From Isoptericola luteus (GTDB lineage: Bacteria; Actinomycetota; Actinomycetes; Actinomycetales; Cellulomonadaceae): DNA of 64,000 nucleotides. The notes below the pieces were generated by a model. That model saw only the letters and a list, made by a program, of their open reading frames with translations. It made no database searches and had not been told where the DNA came from. Positions 56,243 through 64,000 of this stretch are shown here, piece by piece. The stretch is from the NCBI RefSeq assembly GCF_020297055.1, contig NZ_JAIXCQ010000005.1, positions 1-64,000 on the forward strand, written 5' to 3'. Made by a program: the position numbers and the translations under genes. Within the stretch, counting starts at the first letter, position 1, and each line of letters begins with the position of its first letter.

Positions 56243-56257
56243 AGGTTAGCCTCACCT
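56243..56257 (+). promoter_or_regulatory. DtxR/IdeR iron box of the siderophore ABC operon
   Basis: AGGTTAGCCTCACCT matches 14 of 15 positions of AGGTWAGSCTWACCT. It contains the -10 TAGCCT (56247-56252), which lies 7 bases before the GTG at 56260. An iron-loaded repressor bound here would block transcription. Confidence 0.85.
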
Positions 56258-56259
56258 TT

Positions 56260-57132
56260 GTGAGTCAGACCTTACCGACGGAGGGCCTCGCGCTGGCGGG
56301 CCGGGACCTGAACCTGTCCTACGACCGGCGCACCGTGGTCACCGGCGCCGCGATCGAGCTGCGCCGTGGCGCCGTCACGGCGCTCCTGGGCCCGAACGGC
56401 TCGGGCAAGTCGACGCTGCTGCGCTCGCTCGCGCGCCTGCACCGGCCGGACGCCGGCGGGGTCACGCTCGGCGCCGACGGCGCCGACGCCCTCGCGCTGC
56501 ACCCCAAGGACTTCGCCCGGCAGGTGACGCTGCTCTCGCAGAGCCGGCCGACCCCGAGCGGCGTCACCGTGCGCGACGTCGTCGCCTACGGCCGCCACCC
56601 GTACCGCGGACGGTTCCGCACCGCCGACCCCGACGGCCCCCGCGCCGTCGGGCACGCCATGGAGGTCACGGGCGTGGCAGCCATGGCGGACCGCGGCGTC
56701 GACGAGCTGTCCGGGGGAGAGCTGCAGCGCGTCTGGCTCGCCACCTGCCTCGCCCAGGACACGGGCGTGCTCCTGCTCGACGAGCCGACCACCTACCTCG
56801 ACCTGCGCTACCAGGTGGAGCTGCTCGACCTGGTGCGCGACCTCGCGGCCGTGCACGGCGTCGCGGTCGGCGTCGTGCTGCACGACCTCAACCAGGCCGC
56901 CCAGGTCGCCGACCACGTCGTGCTCCTGGACTCCGGCGTGGTGCGTGCCGCCGGCAGCGTCGACGACGTCCTGACCGGTGACCTGCTCACCGACGTCTAC
57001 GGCATCGACGTCGCCGTCTACACCCACCCCGTGACGGGCCGCACCTGCTGCGAGGCCGTCGGCCGGCACGACGTGCGGCGTTCCGCCGACGACGACGTGC
57101 GGGTCCTCACGGACCAGGCCGTCGCGGTCTGA
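56260..57132 (+). CDS. Iron-siderophore ABC ATP-binding protein (FecE-like)
   Basis: A 290-aa ATPase: Walker A GPNGSGKSTLLRSL, VRDVVAYGRHPYRGRF typical of FecE/FhuC, signature LSGGELQRVWLATCL, Walker B LLLDEPTTYLDLRYQ, switch His in VLHDLNQAAQVAD. GTG at 56260 is preferred over ATG 56239, since that ATG lies upstream of the operator and -10. It powers the adjacent fused permease. Confidence 0.93.
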   Translation: MSQTLPTEGLALAGRDLNLSYDRRTVVTGAAIELRRGAVTALLGPNGSGKSTLLRSLARLHRPDAGGVTLGADGADALALHPKDFARQVTLLSQSRPTPSGVTVRDVVAYGRHPYRGRFRTADPDGPRAVGHAMEVTGVAAMADRGVDELSGGELQRVWLATCLAQDTGVLLLDEPTTYLDLRYQVELLDLVRDLAAVHGVAVGVVLHDLNQAAQVADHVVLLDSGVVRAAGSVDDVLTGDLLTDVYGIDVAVYTHPVTGRTCCEAVGRHDVRRSADDDVRVLTDQAVAV

Positions 57133-57138
57133 CGGGCC

Positions 57139-57161
57139 TGCCGGGGCGCGACGTCCCGGCA
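57139..57161 (+). terminator. Intercistronic hairpin between ATPase and binding-protein genes
   Basis: Perfect 7-bp stem TGCCGGG/CCCGGCA with a 9-base loop, 7 bases after the ATPase stop. It may attenuate the operon or stabilise the downstream mRNA for the lipoprotein. Confidence 0.45.
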
Positions 57162-57206
57162 CCTCGATCCCCCCTGCTCTGCGTCACCACAACCCGAAGG
57201 ACACCC

Positions 57207-58193
57207 ATGCGCATCACCACCCGTCCCCTGGTCGCCGGCGTCACGGCGGCGCTCGCCGTCGTCGCGCTCGCCGCCTGCGGCACCACCGAGGACCCGGCTG
57301 CCGAGGCGGCCGGCGAGACCGCCGCGGCCGCCGGCCCGGTCACGTACACCGACGAGCGTGGCGAGCACACCCTCGACGCCCCGGCCGTGGACGTCGTCTC
57401 CCTCGAGTGGGGCCTCACGGAGAACCTCGTGGCGCTCGGCGTCGAGCCCGCCGGCCAGGCCGACGTCGCCGGATACAACACCTGGGACACGGTCGCGCCG
57501 ATCGATGCCGGCATCCCCGACGTCGGCACGCGCGGCGAGCCGAGCCTCGACGCGATCTCCGCGCTCGAGCCGGACCTCGTCGTCACCACGACGGACATCC
57601 CCGAGAACGTCATCGCGCAGATCGAGGAGATCGCCCCCGTGCTGACCCTGCGCGGCTCGGACGGCGAGGACCCGATCGGCTACATGCGCCAGACCGTCAC
57701 CACGCTGTCCGAGGTGACCGGCACCCAGGACCAGGCCGAGGCCGTCCTGGCGGACTTCGACGCCAAGGTCGTCGAGGCCACCGCGGCCCTGGAGGAGGCC
57801 GGCGTCGGCGGCGCCGAGTTCACCATGGCCGACGGCTGGCTCGCGAACGGCACCGTCTCGGTCCGCATGTACACGCCCGGCTCGTTCTTCGGCGCGCTCG
57901 GCGAGGAGATCGGGCTCGTCAACGCCTGGACCGAGGGCGGCGACCCCGACTACGGCCTGGCGCAGACCGACGTCGAGGGCCTCACCCAGCTCGGCGACGT
58001 GCAGTTCGTCTACGCCGCGAACGCCAGCGAGGCCGACCCGTTCGCCGACGGTCTCAAGGACAACAAGGTGTGGGAGCAGCTGCCCTTCGTGACCGCGGGC
58101 GACGTGCACCGCATCCCGGACGGCATCTGGATGTTCGGCGGGCCGCTGTCCGCCCAGGCGTACATCGACGCGCTCGTCGACGCCCTCGCCTGA
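57207..58193 (+). CDS. Iron-siderophore binding lipoprotein (FecB/FhuD-like)
   Basis: A 328-aa secreted lipoprotein. The signal peptide ends in the lipobox ALAAC at Cys23 or so, followed by an acidic linker. The two-lobed class III binding fold shows VVSLEWGLTENLVALGVEPAG, ALEPDLVVTTTD and the C-lobe ending VPDGIWMFGGPLS-like region. It captures the ferric complex for the permease. ATG at 57207 follows GAAGGACACCC. Confidence 0.92.
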   Translation: MRITTRPLVAGVTAALAVVALAACGTTEDPAAEAAGETAAAAGPVTYTDERGEHTLDAPAVDVVSLEWGLTENLVALGVEPAGQADVAGYNTWDTVAPIDAGIPDVGTRGEPSLDAISALEPDLVVTTTDIPENVIAQIEEIAPVLTLRGSDGEDPIGYMRQTVTTLSEVTGTQDQAEAVLADFDAKVVEATAALEEAGVGGAEFTMADGWLANGTVSVRMYTPGSFFGALGEEIGLVNAWTEGGDPDYGLAQTDVEGLTQLGDVQFVYAANASEADPFADGLKDNKVWEQLPFVTAGDVHRIPDGIWMFGGPLSAQAYIDALVDALA

Positions 58194-58241
58194 CCGCCCC
58201 CCACCCCGCGACACCCTGAGCACCCGAGAGACGGAACCCGC

Positions 58242-60356
58242 GTGACGGAGCTGATGAACGGTCCGACGACCCCCGGACCGGTGACGTCGGTGTCGCCCGA
58301 GCCGGTCGCGCCCGCGCGCGGCCGGCTCGGGGCGGTCTTCGCGGGGACGCTGCTCGCCGTGCTCGTCCTGGGCGCGGTGCACCTGACGCAGGGCACGGCG
58401 GACGTCGGGCCGCTCGAGGTGCTCCGGTCCCTGGTCGGCGCGTCGTCCGACGAGACGGCCGCCGTGCTGATCTCCTCCCGGCTCCCGCGCCTGCTGGCGG
58501 GGGTGCTGGTCGGTGTCGCGCTGGGCGCGGCCGGTGCGGTGCTGCAGTCAGTGGCGCGCAACCCGCTCGCCTCTCCCGACAACCTCGCCGTCAACGCCGG
58601 CGCCTACGTCACGGTGGTCGGCGTGGCGGCGCTGGGCGTGACGGTGCCGTTCTACCTCCAGGGCGGGCTCGCCTTCGCCGGCGGGCTGCTCGCCGCCGGG
58701 CTGGTCCTGGTGATCTCCCGCGGCGGCTCCGACGGGCCCACCCGGCTGGTGCTCGCCGGGTCGGCGGTCATGCTGGCGCTGCACGCGCTCACGATGGTGC
58801 TGCTCGTGCTCTTCGAGCAGGAGACCACGGGCCTGTTCGCCTGGGGCAGCGGCAGCATCGTCCAGTCCGGTTCACGGACGGTCGCGCTCGCGACCCCCGT
58901 CGTAGTGCTCGGGCTCGCCGTCTCGATGCTGCTGGTGCGCCGGCTGGACCTGCTCGCCCTCGGCGACGACGCGGCGAGCGTGCTGGGCATCGACGTGCGC
59001 CGCACGCGGGTCGTGTCCGTCGTCGTCGCCGTGCTGCTGGCGGCCGTGGCCGTCACGGTCGCCGGGCCCGTCGGCTTCGTCGGGCTGGCGGCCCCGGTCA
59101 TCGCGCGCCTCGTCGGGCGCAAGGTGCCCGGCCTGGGGCGGCACGCCCTGCTGCTGCCGTTCTCCGCGCTCGTGGGCGTGGTCGTCGTGCTCGGAGCGGA
59201 CGTCCTGCTGCGTGCCGTGCTCCCCGCCCAGGCCTCGCTCATCGTGCCCACCGGCGTGGTCACGACCGTCCTGGGCGCGGTGCTGCTCGTGTGGCTCGCG
59301 CGCCGCCTGCGGGACTCCGGCGCGGGAGCGCGGGGGGCCAGGGGGGCGCTGGGGCGGCCCCGCAGCCGCGCGCGCGTGGTCGTGGTGGTCGTGGTGCTCG
59401 TGGTGGCGCTCGCGGCGGCCGTCGTGGCGGGCCTGCTGCTGGGCGACCGGATCGTGCTACTCGGGGACGTGGCGAACTGGGTGTCCGGCACGGCGGGCCG
59501 CCAGGTGGGCTTCGCCCTCGACCTGCGGATGCCGCGGGTGCTGGCCGCGCTGCTCGCCGGGGCCGCGCTGGCCCTCGCCGGCACCGTCGTGCAGGCCGTG
59601 TGCCGCAACCCGCTGGCCGAGCCCAGCCTGCTGGGCGTGACGTCCGGCGCCGGGCTCGGCGCGGTGACGATGCTCCTGCTCGTGCCCGGCGTGGGTATCT
59701 GGCCGATGTCGGCCGCCGCCGTGGCCGGAGCCGTCGTCGTGTTCGGCGGCGTCTACGCGCTGTCGGCCCGCGGTGGCCTCGCCTCCGAGCGGCTGGTGCT
59801 CGTCGGCATCGGCGCGCAGGCGGGGACGACGGCGCTCATCAGCCTCGTCGTGCTGATCGTGGCGCCGTGGGACGTGAATCTCGCGCTCACCTGGCTGTCC
59901 GGTTCCACCTACGGGCGCAGCATGGCGCAGCTGCTCCCGGTGGCGCTCGCCCTGCTGGTGCTGACGCCGCTCGTCGCGGTCTCGGGCCGTCAGCTCGACG
60001 TGCTCGCGCTCGACGAGGACACCCCCCGGGTGCTCGGGGTGCCCGTGGACCGGGCCCGTCTGGTCCTGCTCGGCGCGGCGGCGCTGACGACCGCGGCCGC
60101 GGTGTGCGCCGTCGGCGTCATCGGGTTCGTCGGGCTCGTCGCCCCCCACGCCGCGCGCGCACTGGTGGGGGCGCGCCATCGCCGCGTGCTGCCCGTCGCG
60201 ATGCTGCTCGGGGCGCTGCTCGTCTCCGTGGCGGACACGCTCGGCAGGGTGGTCATCGCGCCGGGACAGATCCCCGCGGGCCTCGGCACGGCGCTGCTCG
60301 GCGCCCCGTACTTCGTCTGGCTGCTGTGGCGCAGCCGGGGCGGCCGCGCCACCTGA
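58242..60356 (+). CDS. Fused double-domain iron-siderophore permease (FecC-FecD fusion, FhuB-like)
   Basis: A 704-aa permease made of two BtuC-like halves. Half 1 has SRLPRLLAGVLVGVALGAAG and ARNPLASPDNLAVNAGA; half 2 repeats this as LRMPRVLAALLAGAALALAG and CRNPLAEPSLLGVTSGAG from about residue 425. Each half has about ten helices, with a short Arg/Gly-rich cytoplasmic linker near residue 365. Both coupling regions (GPVGFVGLAAP and GVIGFVGLVAP) are intact. GTG at 58242 is the likely start. Confidence 0.94.
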   Translation: MTELMNGPTTPGPVTSVSPEPVAPARGRLGAVFAGTLLAVLVLGAVHLTQGTADVGPLEVLRSLVGASSDETAAVLISSRLPRLLAGVLVGVALGAAGAVLQSVARNPLASPDNLAVNAGAYVTVVGVAALGVTVPFYLQGGLAFAGGLLAAGLVLVISRGGSDGPTRLVLAGSAVMLALHALTMVLLVLFEQETTGLFAWGSGSIVQSGSRTVALATPVVVLGLAVSMLLVRRLDLLALGDDAASVLGIDVRRTRVVSVVVAVLLAAVAVTVAGPVGFVGLAAPVIARLVGRKVPGLGRHALLLPFSALVGVVVVLGADVLLRAVLPAQASLIVPTGVVTTVLGAVLLVWLARRLRDSGAGARGARGALGRPRSRARVVVVVVVLVVALAAAVVAGLLLGDRIVLLGDVANWVSGTAGRQVGFALDLRMPRVLAALLAGAALALAGTVVQAVCRNPLAEPSLLGVTSGAGLGAVTMLLLVPGVGIWPMSAAAVAGAVVVFGGVYALSARGGLASERLVLVGIGAQAGTTALISLVVLIVAPWDVNLALTWLSGSTYGRSMAQLLPVALALLVLTPLVAVSGRQLDVLALDEDTPRVLGVPVDRARLVLLGAAALTTAAAVCAVGVIGFVGLVAPHAARALVGARHRRVLPVAMLLGALLVSVADTLGRVVIAPGQIPAGLGTALLGAPYFVWLLWRSRGGRAT

Positions 60357-60408
60357 CCGCCTGGTTCCCTGACTGTCGAGCGGGGGCGCCCGGGGGCACC
60401 ATGGAGGG

Positions 60409-61320
60409 GTGGGTGCACCGGTGGTCGTCGGCTACGACGCGTCCGAGCAGGCCGGGGCCGCCCTCCGCTGGGCGGCCCGCGAGGCGCGGGCGCGTGGCGT
60501 CACGCTGCGGGTCGTGTACGTCCGCGACGCCCACGACCTCGACGTCGCGGTCCACCCGCACGGCACCACCCTCGGTGAGCGCGGCGACGCCGGCGCCTGG
60601 CCCGTCGTCGAGGAGGCGGCCGCGCTCGCGCGGGACGTCGCGCCGGGACTGCAGGCGGAGGCCGCCGTCGAGTATGCGCCGCCGGCCACGGCCCTCGTCG
60701 AGATGTCGCGCGACGCCGGCGCGCTCGTCCTGGGTGCCAGCCGGCACGGCGGCCTGTACGAGGCGGTGCACGCCACCGTCGTGACGCAGGCGACGGCGCA
60801 CGCGCACTGCCCGGTGGTGGTGGTGCCCGCGGTGGAGGAGGTGGACCTGGCTCCCGACGCCCCCGTCGTCGTGGGGTATGACGGCTCGACGCCGGCGACG
60901 CTCGCCCTGGACGCGGGCACGGAGTCCGCCTGGCTGCTGGGGCGGCCGCTGCGCGTGGTCGTGGTGTGGCGTCCGGGCGCCGCGGAGTGGGTCGCCTCCC
61001 GCGGTCCCTCGGAGCACGAGGCGCACGACGTCACGGAGGCGGACGCCGGGGTGCTCGTCGAGCGTGCGCTCGACCGCATCTCCGAGCGGCTCGGCGAGCT
61101 CGGGGCGGCGCCGGGAGCCGTCGAGGTCGCGGGCGTGGTGCACGAGGGGCAGGTCGCCCGGGTGCTGCACCGCGAGTCCGAGGCCGCCGAGCGGCTGGTG
61201 GTCGGTACGCGCGGGCGGGGCGGGTTCGCCGCCATGCTGCTGGGGAGCGCGACGCACACGCTGATGCGGACGGCGCAGTGCCCGGTGCTCGTCGTCAGGG
61301 CGGCGGCCTCAGGGATGTGA
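60409..61320 (+). CDS. Tandem universal stress protein
   Basis: A 303-aa protein with two UspA domains. Domain 1 starts VVVGYDASEQAGAALRWAARE and ends ALVLGASRHGGLYEAVHATV; domain 2 starts VVVGYDGSTPATLALDAG and ends VVGTRGRGGFAAMLLGSATH, the latter with a full GxxGx9G(S/T) ATP motif. Domain 1's motif is degenerate (Ala-Val-His). GTG at 60409 has no clear ribosome site; 60420 is an alternative. It lies between two iron-uptake units. Confidence 0.9.
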   Translation: MGAPVVVGYDASEQAGAALRWAAREARARGVTLRVVYVRDAHDLDVAVHPHGTTLGERGDAGAWPVVEEAAALARDVAPGLQAEAAVEYAPPATALVEMSRDAGALVLGASRHGGLYEAVHATVVTQATAHAHCPVVVVPAVEEVDLAPDAPVVVGYDGSTPATLALDAGTESAWLLGRPLRVVVVWRPGAAEWVASRGPSEHEAHDVTEADAGVLVERALDRISERLGELGAAPGAVEVAGVVHEGQVARVLHRESEAAERLVVGTRGRGGFAAMLLGSATHTLMRTAQCPVLVVRAAASGM

Positions 61321-61333
61321 CTCGCGTCACGTG

Positions 61334-61348
61334 AGGTGAGGCTGCCCT
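61334..61348 (+). promoter_or_regulatory. Weak second iron box upstream of the siderophore-interacting gene
   Basis: AGGTGAGGCTGCCCT, 12 of 15 matches to the iron-box core, 35 bases upstream of the strong box. Tandem boxes are known in iron-regulated promoters. Confidence 0.45.
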
Positions 61349-61368
61349 TGCCTCGGACCGGTGGGGTG

Positions 61369-61383
61369 AGGTTAGGCTAACCA
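61369..61383 (+). promoter_or_regulatory. DtxR/IdeR iron box of the siderophore-interacting gene
   Basis: AGGTTAGGCTAACCA, 14 of 15 matches. It contains the -10 TAGGCT (61373-61378), again 7 bases before the GTG at 61386, the same geometry as at 56260. Confidence 0.85.
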
Positions 61384-61385
61384 CC

Positions 61386-62402
61386 GTGACCCAGACCGTC
61401 GAGGCGACCACGCCCTCCCGCGACGCCGGCGCCGCTCCGGCTGCCCAGCCGTACCGCATGTTCGACGTCACGGTCTCCCGGGTGACGCGCCTGTGCCCGT
61501 CGTTCATCCGGGTCACGTTCACCGGCGAGGACCTGCACGAGTTCGCCGACAACGGCCGCGACCAGCGGATCAAGTTCCTGCTGCCCGCGCCGTGCGGCGG
61601 ATGGGAGTACCTCGACCGGCAGAACCCGGACTGGTTCACCTCGTGGCGCTCGCTGCCGGAGGAGCGTCGGAACCCACTGCGCACCTACACGGTCCGCGCC
61701 GTCCGCCAGGACCTGCGCGAGGTGGACGTCGACATCGTGCTGCACGGCGACACCGGCCCCGCCTCCCGCTGGGCGAACGCCGCGAAGCCGGGCGCCCCGC
61801 TCGTCATCATGGGGCCCAACGCGGCCTACACCGGCGGGCCCCACGGTGGCCTGGAGTTCAAGCCGCCGGCCACGAGCCACGCACTGCTGCTCGCCGGGGA
61901 CGAGACCGCCGTGCCGGCGATCGCGTCGATCTGCGAGTCGCTGCCCGACGACGCGGTCGGCGAGGTGTTCCTCGAGGTGCCGCACCGCGAGGACCGCTGG
62001 ACGCTTGCAGCCCCCGCAGGGGTCCGCATCACGTGGCTGCCGCGGGAGGACCGCGAGCACGGCGATGTCCTGGTGCCCGCCGTGCAAGAGGCGGCAGACC
62101 GCATGCTCGCCATGGGCGTGCGCCCGTCGGCCGCCGCCGAGGTGCCCGAGGCGCTCGCCGTCGCAGGGCTCGACCCCGAGGGCGAGCTGCCCGACGTCGA
62201 CATCGACGCGGAGATCCTCTGGGAGGTCCCCGTCGACGCAGCCGGGCACCCGCTCGCCCAGGACACCGTGCTGTACGCCTGGCTGGCGGGCGAGGCAGGG
62301 TCGATCAAGACGCTGCGCCGCTACCTCGTCTCCACCAAGGGCGTCGACCGCAAGTCCGTGGCCTTCATGGGCTACTGGCGCCGCGGCCGCGCCGAGTGCT
62401 GA
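61386..62402 (+). CDS. Siderophore-interacting protein (FAD ferric-siderophore reductase)
   Basis: A 338-aa flavoprotein of the SIP/ViuB family. The FAD strands are [11 protein letters not shown] and RTYTVRAVR (RxYTxR), then [15 protein letters not shown], and [19 protein letters not shown] for NADPH. The C-terminus has [19 protein letters not shown] and [12 protein letters not shown]. It reduces ferric siderophores in the cytosol to release iron. GTG at 61386 fits the leaderless -10. The final domain is longer than usual by a stretch around residues 225-280. Confidence 0.93.
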   Translation: MTQTVEATTPSRDAGAAPAAQPYRMFDVTVSRVTRLCPSFIRVTFTGEDLHEFADNGRDQRIKFLLPAPCGGWEYLDRQNPDWFTSWRSLPEERRNPLRTYTVRAVRQDLREVDVDIVLHGDTGPASRWANAAKPGAPLVIMGPNAAYTGGPHGGLEFKPPATSHALLLAGDETAVPAIASICESLPDDAVGEVFLEVPHREDRWTLAAPAGVRITWLPREDREHGDVLVPAVQEAADRMLAMGVRPSAAAEVPEALAVAGLDPEGELPDVDIDAEILWEVPVDAAGHPLAQDTVLYAWLAGEAGSIKTLRRYLVSTKGVDRKSVAFMGYWRRGRAEC

Positions 62403-62454
62403 GCGCCGTCGCGCACGTCCGCGCATGACCGGCTTGCCCGACGACGCGATCTGA

Positions 62455-62475
62455 GCGGCGGAGGCCGGCCGCCGC
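62455..62475 (+). terminator. Terminator after the siderophore-interacting gene
   Basis: Perfect 7-bp stem GCGGCGG/CCGCCGC with a 7-base loop, 53 bases after the stop. A second small GGCC hairpin follows around 62487-62501. Confidence 0.5.
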
Positions 62476-62750
62476 CGGGCTGACGCCTGGCCTTACGGCC
62501 GGGCGAGGTGTCTTGCGCCTGGAGAGCCGTGATGAGGCCTTCAGTGTGCGCCGATAAAGTCGCAGGTCACCAAGGGTTTCGGTGCGGACGGGTGAATATT
62601 GGTCGCTGCCTCGACGAACGGTCGGGTCTTGGATATCTTCGGCGCACCAGACGCGGAGCGGTAGGGCCGGTGGCACTGGGGTCAGCGTCATGAGGTGGCT
62701 GGCTGGTGGTGCCGGGTTGGCCCCCGGTGCTCGGTACGAGGGAGTGCCCG
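62476..62750. other. Intergenic stretch before the RHS fragment
   Basis: No gene is recognised here. Short frames exist but have no family features, and codon use is mixed. TAAAGT near 62555 and GGATATC near 62631 could belong to a promoter of the RHS gene. Confidence 0.4.
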
Positions 62751-63094
62751 GTGGCTGCTCTGGTGGCGTTTGCTGGTGTGCCTGAGGCGTGGTTCCGTCG
62801 CGTGACGGTGACTGCGGCTGTGACTGCGGCGGCGGTAGGGGTGACGGGGACCAGTGTTCCGGTCCCGCGTGCGGTCGCTGAGGTGCCAGCGACGGCCGCG
62901 ACATCGAAGGCGGTGCCGGGGGTACCGATAGCGCGGGGGCCGCAGGGTGATCTGGTTGCGTCGGATGCGGTGGCGGCGCAGGTGAATGCCCGGCTGGCGG
63001 GCGAGCGGGTGGAGGACTTGAGCCAGCGCACGGTGGACTCGTCGACGTTTGCGCTGCCGGACGGCGGCTGGGAGCTGGCGCAGGCTCCTGGGCA
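62751..63094 (+). pseudogene. RHS/YD-repeat protein N-terminal fragment
   Basis: From GTG 62751 the frame encodes a signal-like N-terminus (RRVTVTAAVTAAAVGVTG, then PRAVA) and a segment typical of the start of secreted actinobacterial RHS proteins (LSQRTVDSSTFALPDGGWEL). After about 63090 the frame no longer makes sense and the homologous reading continues two bases off, as an RHS C-terminal region. The large YD-repeat middle, normally over 1000 codons, is missing. G+C is near the host level. The start codon is not certain; GTG at 62706 is an alternative. Confidence 0.65.
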
Positions 63095-63097
63095 GGC

Positions 63098-64000
63098 GGG
63101 ACCACCACCACCCTCACGCTCGACCCCGCGGGAAGGCGTGCTCGGGAGATCACCAGCGACGGATATAGCGCTAGTACTGTCGAGCGGCACTACACAGACA
63201 CCAGCGACAACCCTGGGTGGGCCGCCAGTACACGCGGAACTACCACGACAACCAGCTGGTACGGAGCATCCGTAGGTGGTGACCTCGGCGTCGAAGCGAT
63301 TCGGACTCAGGACACCTCGAACAACACGGACAGCACGAACGCGAGCCTCACCCTTGCAGACCCGCTGGGCTCGATCGCGACAACGCTCGACATCCCCATT
63401 GCCGGCACTCCTTCGCAAATCACTTCAGTCGGGATCTACGACGAGTACGGCAATACGTTCACCGTGAATGCCCCGACGAGCGGAGCGGTGAACTACGCTT
63501 GGCTTGGCGCCAAAGAGCGAGCCACGAACGCTAATACAAAGCTCATACTCATGGGCGCCCGACTCTATAGCAGCGCAACGGGCCAGTTCTCCAGCACCGA
63601 CCCAGTTCGAGATGGCAACACTACTGCCTACACTTATCCTCAAGACAGCATCAACTATCATGACCTCACTGGGACGCAGTGGCAGTGCATGTGCGGTCGT
63701 TCCAGCACCTATTGGATCCCGACACGGGTCAATCGAGGCGCCACGAAATCGAAGAACTACAAGGCAAACCCAGGGCCCCGGAAAAGTAATTCGAGTGGCG
63801 CTCGTCTTACAAGCAATTCCACGTTCTCGCGGACCTATGGCAAGAACGTCGCGGATATCAAGGGACAGGCCCGGCGTTACGTCCGTCAGATGAGATCGAA
63901 GGGATATCGGGCATCCGTCCCCAACGTTCGATATGGTGAGTATGGCCACTGGGCCGATTTCACCGTGCGGGTCTATGACAAGCGAGGCAAGGTCGTCCAC
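63098..64000 (+). pseudogene. RHS core end and toxin-like C-terminal tip, truncated by window end
   Basis: An open frame without start codon runs from 63098 to the window edge. It shows the RHS core end: GSIATTLDIPIAG, YDEYGN, WLGAKERAT, then LMGARLYSSATGQFSSTDPV, followed by AYTYPQDSINYHDLTG, the usual junction before a variable toxin tip. The tip begins WQCMCGRSSTYW and continues with a basic domain (VADIKGQARRYVRQMRSKGY, GEYGHWADFTVRVYDKRGK) of unknown type. G+C is low, as in displaced toxin cassettes. It looks like an orphan RHS tip joined to the N-terminal fragment by deletion. Confidence 0.75.

Noticed and set aside
55722-56255. Upstream extension of the insert gene to a 516-codon frame
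   Set aside because: The extra part is antisense to the resident trmH 3' half; a GTG at 55721 with GGGAGA upstream gives a sensible start inside the insert.
56239-56259. ATG at 56239 as start of the siderophore ATPase
   Set aside because: It lies upstream of the -10 and overlaps the iron box, so it would not be in the transcript; GTG 56260 fits the leaderless spacing repeated at 61386.
63425-64000. Minus-strand open frame of 191 codons at the window end
   Set aside because: It is complementary to the RHS tip frame, which shows clear RHS core motifs on the plus strand.

Overview
The window is a high-G+C actinobacterial chromosome segment, probably from the Micrococcales and perhaps a Cellulomonas/Promicromonospora relative. 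That placement is an inference from gene content and base composition, with no database comparison. Supporting content: a SufR-led suf operon beside ctaA and an ABC exporter, recN-steA-steB-murJ order, divergent glgC/glgA, a fabG-inhA-type fabI pair, and an actinobacterial DUF3099 gene. Almost every real gene uses NNG/NNC codons, starts at ATG, GTG or TTG, and often overlaps its neighbour by 1-4 bases.

Layout. 1-104: 3' end of a 5S rRNA and its terminator. 302-3180: an Arg/Asp-rich repeat protein with helical repeats, then a HAD phosphatase. 3301-11950: a small protein, tlyA, nadK, recN, steA, steB, a MraY-like membrane protein and murJ (rRNA modification, NADP, DNA repair, septum and wall synthesis). 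12024-14404: pyrG and a Nudix hydrolase. 14485-17344 (minus): heme A synthase and an ABC exporter pair. 17401-25024: an HdeD-like protein and the suf operon sufR-B-D-Rieske-C-S-U-DUF59. 25021-27193: a Pr6Pr-type membrane protein, a DHFR-like protein and a deazaflavin oxidoreductase. 27214-28649: a threonine attenuator and a short threonyl-tRNA synthetase. 28667-31478: paired NrdR-like boxes, a DUF6580-type membrane protein and B12-dependent ribonucleotide reductase. 31488-37435: a zinc metallopeptidase, a DUF2809-VanY fusion, an ABC-F protein, SURF1, a small zinc-ribbon-like protein and DUF3099. 37641-39833: fabG, fabI and a SixA-like phosphatase. 39855-43126: serB, glgC and glgA. 43108-46597: an unknown protein, an ABC ATPase, NfeD and a band-7 protein. 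46735-51258: a TetR regulator with a perfect operator and a heterodimeric ABC exporter. 51313-53766: GNAT, an NAD(P)-binding protein and an AraC regulator. 53802-56178: a TrmH methyltransferase gene interrupted by a lower-G+C insert that supplies a second 3' end plus one unknown gene. 56243-62402: an iron-siderophore import system under DtxR-like boxes, with a universal stress protein. 62751-64000: two fragments of an RHS/YD-repeat toxin gene that runs off the window.

Two themes cut across the window. First, many genes carry a -10 hexamer TANNNT only 6-8 bases before the start codon, so leaderless transcription looks common and fixes several starts. Second, iron and Fe-S functions (suf, fec-like ABC, siderophore-interacting protein) carry DtxR/IdeR-like palindromes. 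The strongest candidates for something new are the trmH insert with its orphan gene, the threonine attenuator before a truncated ThrRS, and the DUF6580-nrdJ pairing.
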